A stretch of DNA of 64,000 nucleotides from JBHFEI01 sp041928815. GTDB taxonomy: Bacteria; Pseudomonadota; Alphaproteobacteria; Rhizobiales; Rhizobiaceae. Positions 27,254 to 36,562 of this stretch are shown here, one piece after another. The position numbers and the translations under genes are program-made. The stretch is from NCBI RefSeq assembly GCF_041928815.1, contig NZ_JBHFEI010000005.1, forward strand, positions 124,001-188,000, given 5' to 3'. The notes beneath the pieces are model-generated. The model was not told the DNA's origin. It saw nothing but the letters and a program-made list of their open reading frames with translations, and searched no databases. Numbering within the stretch: the first letter of the stretch is position 1; each line of letters opens with the position of its first letter.

Positions 27254-28200
27254 AGCTGCCTCAGCCTCGGATTGAAATAGAGCGTGAGCACATCCACGAT
27301 GAGATTGCCGGCGATATAGACGCCCGCGGCAATGAGGACGGTGGCCTGGATCACCGGGACGTCGAGCTGCATGAGGGCGCCGACGAGCAACTGGCCGACG
27401 CCGGGAAAGGAGAAGACCTGTTCCACCACCACCACGCCGCCGAACAGATAGGTGAGGCTGAGGCTGGTCACCGTCAGGGCCGGCACGAGTGCGTTGGGAA
27501 AGGCATGCCGCCATAGGATGGTGCGTTCGCTGATGCCGTTGAGACGCGCCATCTTCACATAGTCGGAATTGAGCACGTCGATCAGGCTGTCGCGCAGGAA
27601 ACGGGTGGCATAGGTGGCCATGACGAGGGCAATGGTAATGCCGGGGAGAATGAGGGCCCTGAGGATTTCGAGGCCGCTATTGGCACTGTCGATGGTGGAT
27701 CGTGGCGGCAGGATGGGAAGCCAGCGCGCGAAGACCAGGAGAAGGATGGTGCCGAGGAGAAAATCCGGGACCGACTGGATCGCGAGAGAAAAGCTGGAAT
27801 AGGCGTTGTCCACCTTGCTGTCGACGTTGAGGGCCTGGATCGTTGCAGGGATGACGGTGATCGGCACGTAGAGCACGAGCACGAACAGCGCCATCAGCGT
27901 CGAATTCCAAAGCGCCTTGCCGACAACGGCCGCGACCGGCTGGCCGGTGACGAGGCTGTTGCCGAGGTCTCCCTGAAGAAGGCCCGACAGCCAGCCGAAA
28001 AAGCGGCTCGCCAGCGGTTCGTTGAGGCCGAGCCGCTCGCGCAGCAACGCCAACTGCTCCGGATCCGGAGAGCGGCCGAGGATGCGCGTGGCCACATCGC
28101 CGGGCAGCACGGCCGTGATAAAATAGACGACCGTGGCGACGATCAGCATCGTGACGATGCTAATCAGGATTCTCCGCGAGACGAACATGACGAGAGGCAT
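27250..28200 (-). CDS. ABC transporter permease, DppB-type (system 1)
   Basis: A 316-residue permease with about six membrane helices. ILISIVTMLIVATVVYFITA, the extracellular segment with LRERLGLNEPLASRFFGWLS, and the coupling helix DYVKMARLNGISERTILWRH match DppB/OppB. It is separated from the binding-protein gene by 124 bases that contain a hairpin. Confidence 0.92.
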   Translation of the reverse strand: MPLVMFVSRRILISIVTMLIVATVVYFITAVLPGDVATRILGRSPDPEQLALLRERLGLNEPLASRFFGWLSGLLQGDLGNSLVTGQPVAAVVGKALWNSTLMALFVLVLYVPITVIPATIQALNVDSKVDNAYSSFSLAIQSVPDFLLGTILLLVFARWLPILPPRSTIDSANSGLEILRALILPGITIALVMATYATRFLRDSLIDVLNSDYVKMARLNGISERTILWRHAFPNALVPALTVTSLSLTYLFGGVVVVEQVFSFPGVGQLLVGALMQLDVPVIQATVLIAAGVYIAGNLIVDVLTLYFNPRLRQL

Positions 28201-28236
28201 ATCGAGAACCGATCAGACGGGTTTGCATTCGAACCG

Positions 28237-28254
28237 GGACCGGACGGCCGGTCC
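28237..28254 (-). promoter_or_regulatory. Hairpin between binding-protein and permease genes
   Basis: GGACCGG and CCGGTCC form a 7-bp stem with a 4-base loop. Stem-loops at this place often protect the 3' end of the binding-protein message and lower downstream expression. No T-run follows. Confidence 0.45.
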
Positions 28255-28324
28255 ACGGTGATCGGACGGAGAATGTCTCCGCAGGGCGGGAGCCCGCGCG
28301 ACCGGCGCGAACTCCCGGAAACCC

Positions 28325-29839
28325 CTATTTGCAGTCGATGTCGGCAAAGGCGATGCGGGTCTCGACATGGGGGACGAAGCCGGTGCAGGTCTTGCGCACG
28401 GCGGCCACGAGGGGCGCGAAGACGGGGATGATCGCTCCGCCCTCTTCGGTCAGCATCTTGCCGGCCTCCTGGTAGGCCACCGTCCGCTTTCCGGGGTCCA
28501 CCTCGCCTGCGGCGGCGTCGAGCAGGTCGTCGAAGGTCTTGTTGTTCCAGTTCGTCTCGTTGAACCGGCCGCCGGTGCGATAGCCGAAATTGTAGGAGGT
28601 CGACGGGTGGCGGGCATACCAGTAGGCGAAGAAGAACGGATGCTTCATGTAGGTGTCGTCCCAGTAGCTGGCATTGGGCGCCGTCAGGATGTTGACGGTG
28701 ATGCCAGCGGGCGCCGCCATCTCCTTGTAGGCCTGGGCCATGACCACGGAGCCGGGAACGAGGTCCTGCGCGCCGGTGTAGAGGTCGACGGTCAGGTCGG
28801 AATGACCGGCTTCGGCCAGAAGCGCCTTCGCCTTTTCGATGTCCTGCGGGATCGGCGTCGTCTGGAAGGAGAAGGGGCTCGTCAGCGGGGAGGCGTTGTC
28901 GTTGCCGGGCGTGCCGACGCCGACGGTGACGAGGTTCGCCATCGCCACGCGGTCGACCACCAGCTTCATCGCCGTGCGCACGCGGTTGTCGTCGAAGGGC
29001 GGCTTGTCCGTCTGCATCGCGAACATCATCAGGATCGCGTTCTGCGCCGGATAGAGGGTGACGTTCTCGTCCGCCTCCAGCGTCGGGATGGTGACGGGAT
29101 CGGCGGAGGTGACGATATCGGCCGCATTGGTCTGGATCGTTGCCGCGCGCGCCAGCGGATCCGTGCTGCCGGAAAGCTCGATGCAGGGCATTTTCGGTTT
29201 CCCGGCCTGCCAGTAATCGGGATTGGCCTGCAGGATCGAGCGCGCGCCGGTGCTGTCGAAATCCTTGATGAGGAAGGGTCCCGTTCCGTAGGACGCCTTC
29301 ATCAGCTGGTCGTGGGTGGCGCCGCTTTCGATGATGCCCATGGCACGGTTGCCCATGATGAGCGGCAGTTCCACCACGGGCTTGTCGAACACGATCGACA
29401 CTTCGTACTTGCTCTTGGCCGTGACGTTTTCCGGCTTCAGGCCGGAGAGCTCGGATGCCGCCATGGAAGCCGTCGCCGGGTCGAGGACGCGGCGGACAGT
29501 ATAGACGACGTCGTCCGCCGTCAGCTCCTTGCCGCTGTGGAACGTCACGCCTTCGCGCAGCGTGAACACCCAGGACTTGCCGTCTTCACTGCTCTCCCAG
29601 GATTGCGCCAGCTGAGGCTTGACGACGAAGTCGTTGTCATAGGTGGTCAGGAATTCGTAGGCCGACAGGATATGGACGAAATCCGAGTTCTCGACGAGCT
29701 GTGCCGGGTCGATCGTGTGGGTTGCCTTCCATTCGAACGTGACGACACGCAGGCATGCACCGTCCTCAGCCAGCGCCGGCGCCGCCCACAGCAGCGACAG
29801 GGTCGCGCAGGTCGACATGGCTTTTCGAAAATCCATCAT
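28325..29839 (-). CDS. ABC transporter substrate-binding protein, family 5 (system 1)
   Basis: A 504-residue DppA/OppA-type periplasmic protein. A Sec signal peptide ends at about LLWAAPALA, residue 27. The SBP_bac_5 features follow: FLTTYDNDFVVKPQLAQSWE, WVFTLREGVTFHSGKELTAD, TGPFLIKDF and the C-terminal GRFNETNWNNKTFDDLLDAA. Substrates of this family range from peptides to opines and xenobiotics. GAGAGG precedes the two adjacent ATG codons at 29839 and 29836. It heads the operon SBP - permease - permease - ATPase - aldolase - thiolase. Confidence 0.9.
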   Translation of the reverse strand: MMDFRKAMSTCATLSLLWAAPALAEDGACLRVVTFEWKATHTIDPAQLVENSDFVHILSAYEFLTTYDNDFVVKPQLAQSWESSEDGKSWVFTLREGVTFHSGKELTADDVVYTVRRVLDPATASMAASELSGLKPENVTAKSKYEVSIVFDKPVVELPLIMGNRAMGIIESGATHDQLMKASYGTGPFLIKDFDSTGARSILQANPDYWQAGKPKMPCIELSGSTDPLARAATIQTNAADIVTSADPVTIPTLEADENVTLYPAQNAILMMFAMQTDKPPFDDNRVRTAMKLVVDRVAMANLVTVGVGTPGNDNASPLTSPFSFQTTPIPQDIEKAKALLAEAGHSDLTVDLYTGAQDLVPGSVVMAQAYKEMAAPAGITVNILTAPNASYWDDTYMKHPFFFAYWYARHPSTSYNFGYRTGGRFNETNWNNKTFDDLLDAAAGEVDPGKRTVAYQEAGKMLTEEGGAIIPVFAPLVAAVRKTCTGFVPHVETRIAFADIDCK

Positions 29840-30207
29840 GCAGGCCTCTCGTGAAAATGTCGTCGGCCATCGGCGGCAGATGCTCCGGCGTTCGACGTCG
29901 GGTTTCGGATGCCGGAGATAGTGGGGGCTGCCCCAGGGTCCGGCAAATAGCTTTTGAGCGGACGCGCATCCCCTCGTGGTTATACCGTGACCGGCACCGG
30001 CGCCGGGCGCAGAAAGCCTCACAAGAGATTGAAAAATCTTTCATATCCCGAAGTACAGATGGATATCACCCGTCCGCCTCGGCGGCCCGGGCGCGGTTTC
30101 CCGACATTTTCCGGCCCGGGGGTTATCGTTCGGCGGCGACAGGCCGGTGAGTGCGGGAGATGCGGGGGCATGGGCCGCCTCCGAAAGCAAACGGGCTTCC
30201 GCCGGGC
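29840..30207. other. Leader/promoter region of importer operon 1
   Basis: No gene seen in 368 bases. On the minus strand, about 100 bases before the binding-protein start, GCTATTTG is followed after 23 bases by TATCTC. This is a loose variant of the two-box signal found at seven other units in the locus. The segment also holds the 3' side of the reductase gene. Confidence 0.4.
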
Positions 30208-31149
30208 CTAGTAGCCAACGGACCGGTCGACGAGGCAGGACAGCGGCAGACCCTCCTCGATCCGGCGGATCTGCGCCAGGATATTGCGCACCAGGTCGCG
30301 CTGCCCGGGATCGCTCGCCATGTGCGGCGAGATCACCACCCGCGGATGCGTCCACAGCCGGCTGTCGCCAGGAAGGGGCTCGGTCTCGAACACGTCGAGG
30401 CTGGCGCCGTGGAGCGTACCGTCGTCCAGCGCGGCGAGGATATCGCGCTCGACGTGAAGTCCGCCCCGCCCGGCATTGATGAGCACCGGGCCCGCAAGCC
30501 CGGGCCGTCGCGCTAGGCGGGCGAACGTGTCTGCGTTGAGAATGCCGGCGGTGTCGGGCGTCAGCGGCAGCAGGCAGACGAGGATGTCGGTCCGGCGCAG
30601 GAACGGGTCGAGGGCCTCGCGCCCGGCATAGGTCTCAAGCCCCTCGATGGCCTTGGCGGACCGGCTCCATCCGGCGACCGCGAAGCCGAGCAGGGTGAGC
30701 TTGCGCGCCGCATCCATGCCCAGCGCGCCGAGCCCCATCACGCCCACGCGAACCTCGGACGCCGCAGGCTGGCGCAGGACCTCCCATCGCTTCTCGCGCT
30801 GGGCCTGCGCGAGCGCCAGGAACTGCCGGTGATGCAGCAGCACGTTGTGCACGACATATTCGCTCATGCGCATGCTGATCTGCGGATCCACCAGCCGGAG
30901 GATCGGGACGTCCGGCAAGGTCGGATCGGCCAGAAGATGGTCGACCCCGGCGGCGAGCGAGACGATGGCCTTCAGCGATCCGAAGCGCGCGAGCGCGCCC
31001 TGTGGCGGGCTCCACACCAGCGCGTAGTCGACATCCTCGGCATTGCCCTGGTCCGGCCAGATCCTCAGGTCGACATGCGGCGCCTCGGCCGCGAAGGCCG
31101 CCCTCCAGGGATCCGCGTCCCAGCCATCCGCCATGAAAAGCATCGCCAT
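30208..31149 (-). CDS. Glyoxylate/hydroxypyruvate reductase A-like 2-hydroxyacid dehydrogenase
   Basis: A 313-residue D-isomer-specific 2-hydroxyacid dehydrogenase of the GhrA branch. VSLAAGVDHLL, the NAD(P) motif GVMGLGALGMDAARKL, the catalytic Arg in INAGRGGLHVE, Glu in DVFETEPLP and His in VVISPHMAS are all present. It would reduce glyoxylate, hydroxypyruvate or a related 2-oxoacid. The gene is divergent from the CoA-ligase gene at 31416 and lies upstream of importer operon 1 on the same strand. Confidence 0.88.
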   Translation of the reverse strand: MAMLFMADGWDADPWRAAFAAEAPHVDLRIWPDQGNAEDVDYALVWSPPQGALARFGSLKAIVSLAAGVDHLLADPTLPDVPILRLVDPQISMRMSEYVVHNVLLHHRQFLALAQAQREKRWEVLRQPAASEVRVGVMGLGALGMDAARKLTLLGFAVAGWSRSAKAIEGLETYAGREALDPFLRRTDILVCLLPLTPDTAGILNADTFARLARRPGLAGPVLINAGRGGLHVERDILAALDDGTLHGASLDVFETEPLPGDSRLWTHPRVVISPHMASDPGQRDLVRNILAQIRRIEEGLPLSCLVDRSVGY

Positions 31150-31343
31150 CGTCCGTACCGCTCCCTTTCGCGCACCCTCGCCTCGGCGAAGGGGTGGCGG
31201 AACAATAGGGCCGCCATTCCCGGTTCGCCCATCGCCATTTCGCCAGGCAACCAGCGATACGCGTTATAGGATGAAGCCGGGAAGACCGGCGGAGCCCGGC
31301 ATGCGGGGCATAACTTTTAGCGTTCGGCGCTCGCGGAAATCTT

Positions 31344-31376
31344 TATTGGCCCACCTCGCCGCAGTTCGGATAGCGT
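31344..31376 (+). promoter_or_regulatory. Two-box promoter-like motif, unit 1
   Basis: TATTGG, then 21 bases, then TAGCGT, ending 40 bases before the first CoA-ligase gene. It could be a sigma70-like promoter (TTGG as -35, TAGCGT as -10) or a regulator site. It matches the signals at 38789, 41263, 47761, 49967, 52057 and 59504. Confidence 0.5.
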
Positions 31377-31415
31377 TGCGGCAACCAGAGCAAAAAGCCG
31401 TATGGGAACACATTC

Positions 31416-33044
31416 ATGCCCTCAGCGCCCGCTGTCATGCCAGCCCCCGAAACCCTGACGCTTCCGGCCATGCTGGATGCCCGCGCAGGCGAGATGGGCT
31501 CAAAACCCCTCATCCTGTTCGAGGGCGACGAAAGCTGGACCTATGGCGAGGCCAGGACGCTGGCGCGGCGCACGGCCGCAGGATTGCAGCAACTGGGGAT
31601 CGCGCGCGGGGAACCGGTGCTCGTCTGGCTTCCGAGCACCAGCGACATCGTCCGCATCCATTTCGGCCTTTGCTACATGGGCGGCATTTTCGTGCCGATC
31701 AACCTCGCCCTCAAGGGCAACATGCTGGAGCACATCATCGTCAATTCGCAGGCGAAGACGATCATCTGCCATGCGCAACTCGTGGAGCGCCTCGAACAGG
31801 TGAAACTCGGCGCGCTGGAGCGGATCATCGTCGTCGGCGGCACGGTCGAGGAACGGCTGGACCTGACCTATGTCGACAGCGGCACGCTGATCGCCGACGA
31901 GGAGCGCTTCTCTGCGCCGGTGCCGCCGATCGCGCCCTGGGAACCGCACGGCATCTTCTACACTTCGGGAACCACGGGGCCGTCGAAGGGCGTCATCACC
32001 CCGCATGTGCACACCTCGGTGATGGGCCGTTGCGCGCTGCGCTTCTTCGAGGAGGACGACCGCTTCCTGATCAACCTGCCCTACTACCACCTCGGCGGCG
32101 CGCTCGTGCCGCATGCGGTGCTCGTCTTCGGCGCGTCCATGGCGCTCATCAAGGACTTCCGGACACAGACCTTCTGGGACGACGTGCGGCGGACGGGATC
32201 GACCTGCTGCTTCCTGCTCGGCGCCGTCTCGACCTTCCTGATGAAGCAGCCGGAACGGCCGGACGACGCCGACAATCCGCTGCGCACCGTCATCCAGCAG
32301 CCGCTTCCGAGCTATTCGATCGAATTTTCGAAGCGCTTCGGCGTGGCGCTCTACACCCAGCTCGACATGACGGAGGTCGGCCCCTACATCATGTCGCCGC
32401 TGATCACCGACCGTCAGATGCCGAACGGATATTGCGGCCGCCTGGAAAACATCTGGGGCACGTTCGAGGCGCGCCTCGTCGACGAGAACGACATGGAAGT
32501 GCCCACCGGCAAGGTCGGCGAACTTGTCGTCCGCTGCGATACGCCGCATGTCATCTCGCCCGGCTACTGGGCGATGCCCGAGGCGACGGCGAAGGCCTGG
32601 CGCAACGGCTGGTTTCACACGGGCGACGCGCTGCGCAAGGACGAGGACGGCAACTACTACTTCGTCGACCGGACGAAGGACTCCATCCGCCGCCGGGGCG
32701 AGAACATCTCGTCGGCGGAGGTCGAGAACGACCTCCTGAGCCACCCCGACATCGCCGACGCGGCGGCGGTCGCCACCCGCAGCGACCTGGGGGAGGACGA
32801 GGTCCTCGTGATCGTGGAGCCGAGGGCCGGGCGCGCGATCGCGCCGGCGGACCTCCTCGCCTACCTCATCCCGCGCATGCCGCACTACATGGTGCCGCGC
32901 TACATCCGCGTGGTCGAGAAGATGCCCTACACGGAGACCCACAAGGTGCAGAAGTCGACCCTCCGGGCGGAGGGCATCGAGGCGCCGAACGTGTGGGATC
33001 GCGAGGCGGCCGGCTTCCGGATCCGGCGCGAGCTCATCGGCTGA
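31416..33044 (+). CDS. AMP-dependent acyl-CoA ligase 1 (CaiC-like)
   Basis: A 542-residue ANL-superfamily ligase. The phosphate loop is FYTSGTTGPSKGVI near residue 180, the A5-like motif is TQLDMTEVGP, GWFHTGDALRKDEDG and VDRTKDSIRRRGENIS form the hinge region, and the C-terminal catalytic Lys is in ETHKVQKSTLR. The overall look is of crotonobetaine/carnitine-CoA ligases. It would form a CoA thioester from an unknown carboxylate. It starts a four- or five-gene unit with a second, clearly related ligase, an SDR and an EamA transporter. The ribosome-binding site is weak (GGGAAC). Confidence 0.88.
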   Translation: MPSAPAVMPAPETLTLPAMLDARAGEMGSKPLILFEGDESWTYGEARTLARRTAAGLQQLGIARGEPVLVWLPSTSDIVRIHFGLCYMGGIFVPINLALKGNMLEHIIVNSQAKTIICHAQLVERLEQVKLGALERIIVVGGTVEERLDLTYVDSGTLIADEERFSAPVPPIAPWEPHGIFYTSGTTGPSKGVITPHVHTSVMGRCALRFFEEDDRFLINLPYYHLGGALVPHAVLVFGASMALIKDFRTQTFWDDVRRTGSTCCFLLGAVSTFLMKQPERPDDADNPLRTVIQQPLPSYSIEFSKRFGVALYTQLDMTEVGPYIMSPLITDRQMPNGYCGRLENIWGTFEARLVDENDMEVPTGKVGELVVRCDTPHVISPGYWAMPEATAKAWRNGWFHTGDALRKDEDGNYYFVDRTKDSIRRRGENISSAEVENDLLSHPDIADAAAVATRSDLGEDEVLVIVEPRAGRAIAPADLLAYLIPRMPHYMVPRYIRVVEKMPYTETHKVQKSTLRAEGIEAPNVWDREAAGFRIRRELIG

Positions 33045-33103
33045 TCCGACGTTCGGCCGACGGGCGATCGTCTCCTTCCAGACCTGACTACCGGTGGCAC
33101 GCG

Positions 33104-34795
33104 ATGAACCGTTCCGACTTTTCGTTCCCGCAGACCCTCGTGGCGCCCTCCCGCGCCCATTCCGTCCTCTGCGCCATGCTCGACAGGCAGGCCACCGCGA
33201 TCGGCGACAAGACGCTGATGGTCTTCGACGATGGCGAGAGCTGGACCTATGCCCGCACGCAGGCCGAAGCGCGCGCCACGGCGGCAGGGCTGGCCGGCCT
33301 TGGCGTCTCCAAGGGCGATACGGTGCTGGTCTGGCTGCCGAACGGCCCGCTGATCTTCAAGCTGCATCTCGCGCTCGGCTATCTTGGCGCCATTTTCGTG
33401 CCGATCAACCTCGCCCTTCGCGGCGGCGTGCTGCAGCACATCGTCACCAATTCGGCGGCAAAGCTGATCGTCTGCCACCAGGATCTTCTCGAACGGCTGA
33501 CGACGATCGCGCTCGGGGCGCTGACGACCGTCGTTCACGTCGGAGGAGAGGGCGATGACCGCCTGGGCCTCGCACAATTGCCGGAGACGGTGCTGACGGG
33601 CCTTGCCGCCGACCTCGTCGATGCCGAGGCGAAGCCCTCCGATATTCAGGGGATCTTCTACACGTCGGGCACGACCGGCCCATCCAAAGGCGTCATCTGC
33701 CCGTCGCTGCACACCTCCGTCATGGCAAGGGTCGCCCTGCGCTTCCTCGGACCCGACGACCGGTTCCTGATCAACATGCCCTATTTCCACCTCGGCGGCG
33801 CGCTAGTGCCGTTCGCGGTAATCGAGCGCGGCGCGTCCATGGCGATGCTGACGCGCTTCCGGACACCGACGTTCTGGGACGACGTGCGGCGCACGGGATC
33901 GACGGCCTGCTACATCCTCGATTCCATCCGGACATTCCTGATGAAGCAGCCGCCGACGCCGCGCGATGCCGACAATCCCTTGCGCTTCGTCGTGCAGCAG
34001 CCGCTGTCCCACGATTCCGCCGAATTTTCCGCGCGCTTCGACGTGACCATCTTCACCCAGTGGGACATGACCGAGGTCCTGCCGGTCATCCTGTCGGGTC
34101 CGGTCTCGCGGACATCGAACCTGCAGAAGGGCTATTGCGGCGAGGCGGCGGTGTTTTCGCCCGCCTGCGAGATCCGCCTGGTCGACGCGGACGATTTCGA
34201 GGTGCCGGACGGGGAGCTGGGCGAACTCGTCGTGCGCTGCGACCAGCCCTGGGTGCTGTCGCCGGGCTACTGGCAGATGCCGGAGGCGACCGCCAAGGTC
34301 TGGCGCAACGGCTGGTTCCACACGGGCGACATCTTTCGCAGGAACGCGGAAGGCAGCTATTTCTACATAGACCGGATCAAGGACGCGATCCGCCGGCGCG
34401 GCGAGAACATCTCCTCCAGCGAGGTGGAAGCCGAGGCGCTCGCCCACGACGACATCGAGCTCGCCGCCGCCGTGGCCGTGCCGAGCGAGCACAGCGAGGA
34501 CGAGGTTCTGCTGGTCCTCCAGCCGAAACAGGGGCGGTCGGTGGATCCGCGTGCCTGCTTCGATTTCCTCGTGCCAAGGCTGCCCCACTACATGCTGCCG
34601 CGCTTCATCCGGATCGTGCGCGAGATGCAGATGACCGAGACGATCAAGATCCGCAAGAACGTGCTGCGCGACGAGGGCGTGACCGCCGAGACCTGGGATC
34701 GGGAGGCCGAGGGGATCGTGGTCAAGGCGGCCAGGATCGGCGAAGGCGCACCGCGTATCAAGACACACGACAGAACCGAAAGCGACAGATCATGA
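33104..34795 (+). CDS. AMP-dependent acyl-CoA ligase 2 (paralogue of ligase 1)
   Basis: A 563-residue ligase sharing long stretches with the upstream gene product (FYTSGTTGPSKGVI, DDRFLINMPYFHLGGALVP, FWDDVRRTGST, GWFHTGDIFRR, IRRRGENISSSEVE), so the two arose by duplication. The C-terminal catalytic Lys is in MTETIKIRKNVLR. The acid-binding pocket region differs (TQWDMTEVLPVI against TQLDMTEVGPYI), which suggests a different acyl substrate. The ATG at 33104 is the first in-frame start in the gap; a longer open frame upstream is only a shadow. Its stop overlaps the SDR start (ATGA). Confidence 0.88.
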   Translation: MNRSDFSFPQTLVAPSRAHSVLCAMLDRQATAIGDKTLMVFDDGESWTYARTQAEARATAAGLAGLGVSKGDTVLVWLPNGPLIFKLHLALGYLGAIFVPINLALRGGVLQHIVTNSAAKLIVCHQDLLERLTTIALGALTTVVHVGGEGDDRLGLAQLPETVLTGLAADLVDAEAKPSDIQGIFYTSGTTGPSKGVICPSLHTSVMARVALRFLGPDDRFLINMPYFHLGGALVPFAVIERGASMAMLTRFRTPTFWDDVRRTGSTACYILDSIRTFLMKQPPTPRDADNPLRFVVQQPLSHDSAEFSARFDVTIFTQWDMTEVLPVILSGPVSRTSNLQKGYCGEAAVFSPACEIRLVDADDFEVPDGELGELVVRCDQPWVLSPGYWQMPEATAKVWRNGWFHTGDIFRRNAEGSYFYIDRIKDAIRRRGENISSSEVEAEALAHDDIELAAAVAVPSEHSEDEVLLVLQPKQGRSVDPRACFDFLVPRLPHYMLPRFIRIVREMQMTETIKIRKNVLRDEGVTAETWDREAEGIVVKAARIGEGAPRIKTHDRTESDRS

Positions 34796-35529
34796 CACTG
34801 AGGACTGCACTCGTCACCGGCGCGGCCGGGGGTATAGGGTCGAGCATCTGCCAGCGGCTGCTGGAGGATGGGTACCGCGTCGCCGGGACCGACATCAATG
34901 CCGCCGGCCTCGCCGCGCTCGGCGAGGCGCTCGGCGCGTCCTTCACAGGCTATGCGCGCGACCAGACCCATGCGGATGCCATGGCCCTCCTCGTGGACGA
35001 GATCGAGCGCGATCTCGGCCCGGTCGATGCCTTCGTCAACGTGACCGGCTGGACCAACGCGACACGGTTCGAGACGGAAACGCAGGCCTATTGGGAGAAG
35101 GTCATCGCGCTGAATTTTACCTCGCTGCTGTTTGCCAGCCAGCCGGTGCTGAAATCGATGATCGCGCGTAAGTCCGGCCGGATGGTCTTCATCGCGTCCG
35201 ATGCCGGGCGCGTCGGCACGGGGCACGAGGCGGTCTATGCGGCTTGCAAGGGCGCGGTCATCGCCTTCGCCAAGAGCCTGGCGCGGGAGAATGCGCGCCA
35301 CCTGATCAACGTCAACTGCGTCGCCCCCGGGCCGACCGCGACGACGCTCTTCACCGAGGAGATGCGCGATCACCCGGAGATGGTGGCACGCATGCTCAAG
35401 GCCATTCCGTTTCGCCGGGCGGCCGAGCCGTCGGAGCAGGCTTCCGTCGTCAGCTATCTTCTGTCCGACGATGCGAGCTACATCACCGGCCAGGTGCTGA
35501 GCGTCAGCGGCGGCCTGACGATGATCTAA
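34792..35529 (+). CDS. SDR-family dehydrogenase, BadH-like (copy 1)
   Basis: A 245-residue short-chain dehydrogenase. TGAAGGIG binds NAD(P), the catalytic Ser lies in FIASDAGRVG, and Tyr149 and Lys153 are in EAVYAACKG. The sequence SDAGRVGTGHEAVYAACKG and the C-terminal GQVLSVSGGLTM are strikingly like BadH, the 2-hydroxycyclohexanecarboxyl-CoA dehydrogenase of R. palustris. It should oxidise a 3-hydroxyacyl-CoA (ring or chain). NVTG replaces the usual NNAG. A paralogue of the same length is at 39717. Confidence 0.87.
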   Translation: MTLRTALVTGAAGGIGSSICQRLLEDGYRVAGTDINAAGLAALGEALGASFTGYARDQTHADAMALLVDEIERDLGPVDAFVNVTGWTNATRFETETQAYWEKVIALNFTSLLFASQPVLKSMIARKSGRMVFIASDAGRVGTGHEAVYAACKGAVIAFAKSLARENARHLINVNCVAPGPTATTLFTEEMRDHPEMVARMLKAIPFRRAAEPSEQASVVSYLLSDDASYITGQVLSVSGGLTMI

Positions 35530-35584
35530 GGCGCGAGCGGCGGCCGCGCGGCCGGCCGTCCCGTTGCCGGGCTGAGGGATGTCC

Positions 35585-36562
35585 ATGGATCCAGCGCTCA
35601 CACACACCCGACAGACGCGAGCCGGCGCGGGTTACGGCGGCATGGTTCTTGTCGTGCTCGCGGGTCTCATCTGGAGCATGGGCGGCGTGCTGGTGCGTGG
35701 CACGCAAGGCCTCGACGCCTGGGACTATCTCGGCTGGCGCTCGGCCGGGCTGATCGTCTGCATGGGGCTCGCCTATCCGGCCGGGCCGAGGGCACTGCTG
35801 CGGGCCGTGCGGCGGCAGGGGCCGATGGGATGGGGGGCGGCCTTCTCGCTGGCCCTGTCCTCGCTCGCCATCTCGTTTGCCCTCAAGCACACGACCGTGG
35901 CCTTCGCCACGTTCCTCGCCTCCATCGCGCCGCTTCTCGCGGTCATCATCATGGCGACCGTCTACAGGGAGAGGATCTCGGCGGGGGCGATCGGCTGCGT
36001 CGTGCTGGGCCTCGCCGGCATCGCTATCATGGTGCGCGGCGATTTTTCGGGCGGCCAGCTCGCCGGCAACATCGCGGCCGCGCTGAGCGCACTGGGTTTC
36101 GCCAGCTATTCGGTCCTCGTCAACAGGAACCGGGGCGGAGACTGGTTTCCGGCCGTCTGGACCCATGGCTGGATCTGCCTGGCGCTCTGCGCCGTCGCCA
36201 TCGCCACGATCGGCCGGGGTACCGTCCCCCTGTCGCCGGAGATCGTCCTTCCGATCGTCCATGGCGGCGGGATCATCGCCTTCGGCCTGCTGCTCTACAA
36301 TCGTGCCGCCCGCCGGGTCGCCCCCTTCACCCTGATCGTCACGGCGCAGGCGGAAACGGTCTTTGCCCCGGTGTGGGGCTTTCTGGTCCTTGGCGAGGTG
36401 CCCGGCCTCTCGACCGTCGCCGGAGGTTTCGTCATCATCCTCGCCGTGGTCGCGGCCGGCCTGATGTCCGCCCGGGACACCGCCCCGCTTGCCCTCCCGC
36501 CGCTCGCCGGCGACGCAGCCCCGCCCCGCCCCAACCGGAGTGACGACGATGCGCCTGTTTGA
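35585..36562 (+). CDS. EamA/DMT-family transporter
   Basis: A 325-residue membrane protein with ten predicted helices in two EamA repeats, for example GGMVLVVLAGLIWSMGGVLV and later ALSALGFASYSVLVNRN. The family exports amino acids and small metabolites. Start 35585 has GAGGG seven bases upstream; an ATG at 35579 is too close to it. The C-terminal end overlaps the next gene by 14 bases. Its position suggests export of a pathway product or excess intermediate. Confidence 0.85.
   Translation: MDPALTHTRQTRAGAGYGGMVLVVLAGLIWSMGGVLVRGTQGLDAWDYLGWRSAGLIVCMGLAYPAGPRALLRAVRRQGPMGWGAAFSLALSSLAISFALKHTTVAFATFLASIAPLLAVIIMATVYRERISAGAIGCVVLGLAGIAIMVRGDFSGGQLAGNIAAALSALGFASYSVLVNRNRGGDWFPAVWTHGWICLALCAVAIATIGRGTVPLSPEIVLPIVHGGGIIAFGLLLYNRAARRVAPFTLIVTAQAETVFAPVWGFLVLGEVPGLSTVAGGFVIILAVVAAGLMSARDTAPLALPPLAGDAAPPRPNRSDDDAPV

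Noticed and set aside
31202..31207. TATTGT on the minus strand upstream of the hydroxyacid reductase as an eighth two-box motif
   Set aside because: No TAG or TAC lies 20-21 bases downstream, so only half the signal is present.
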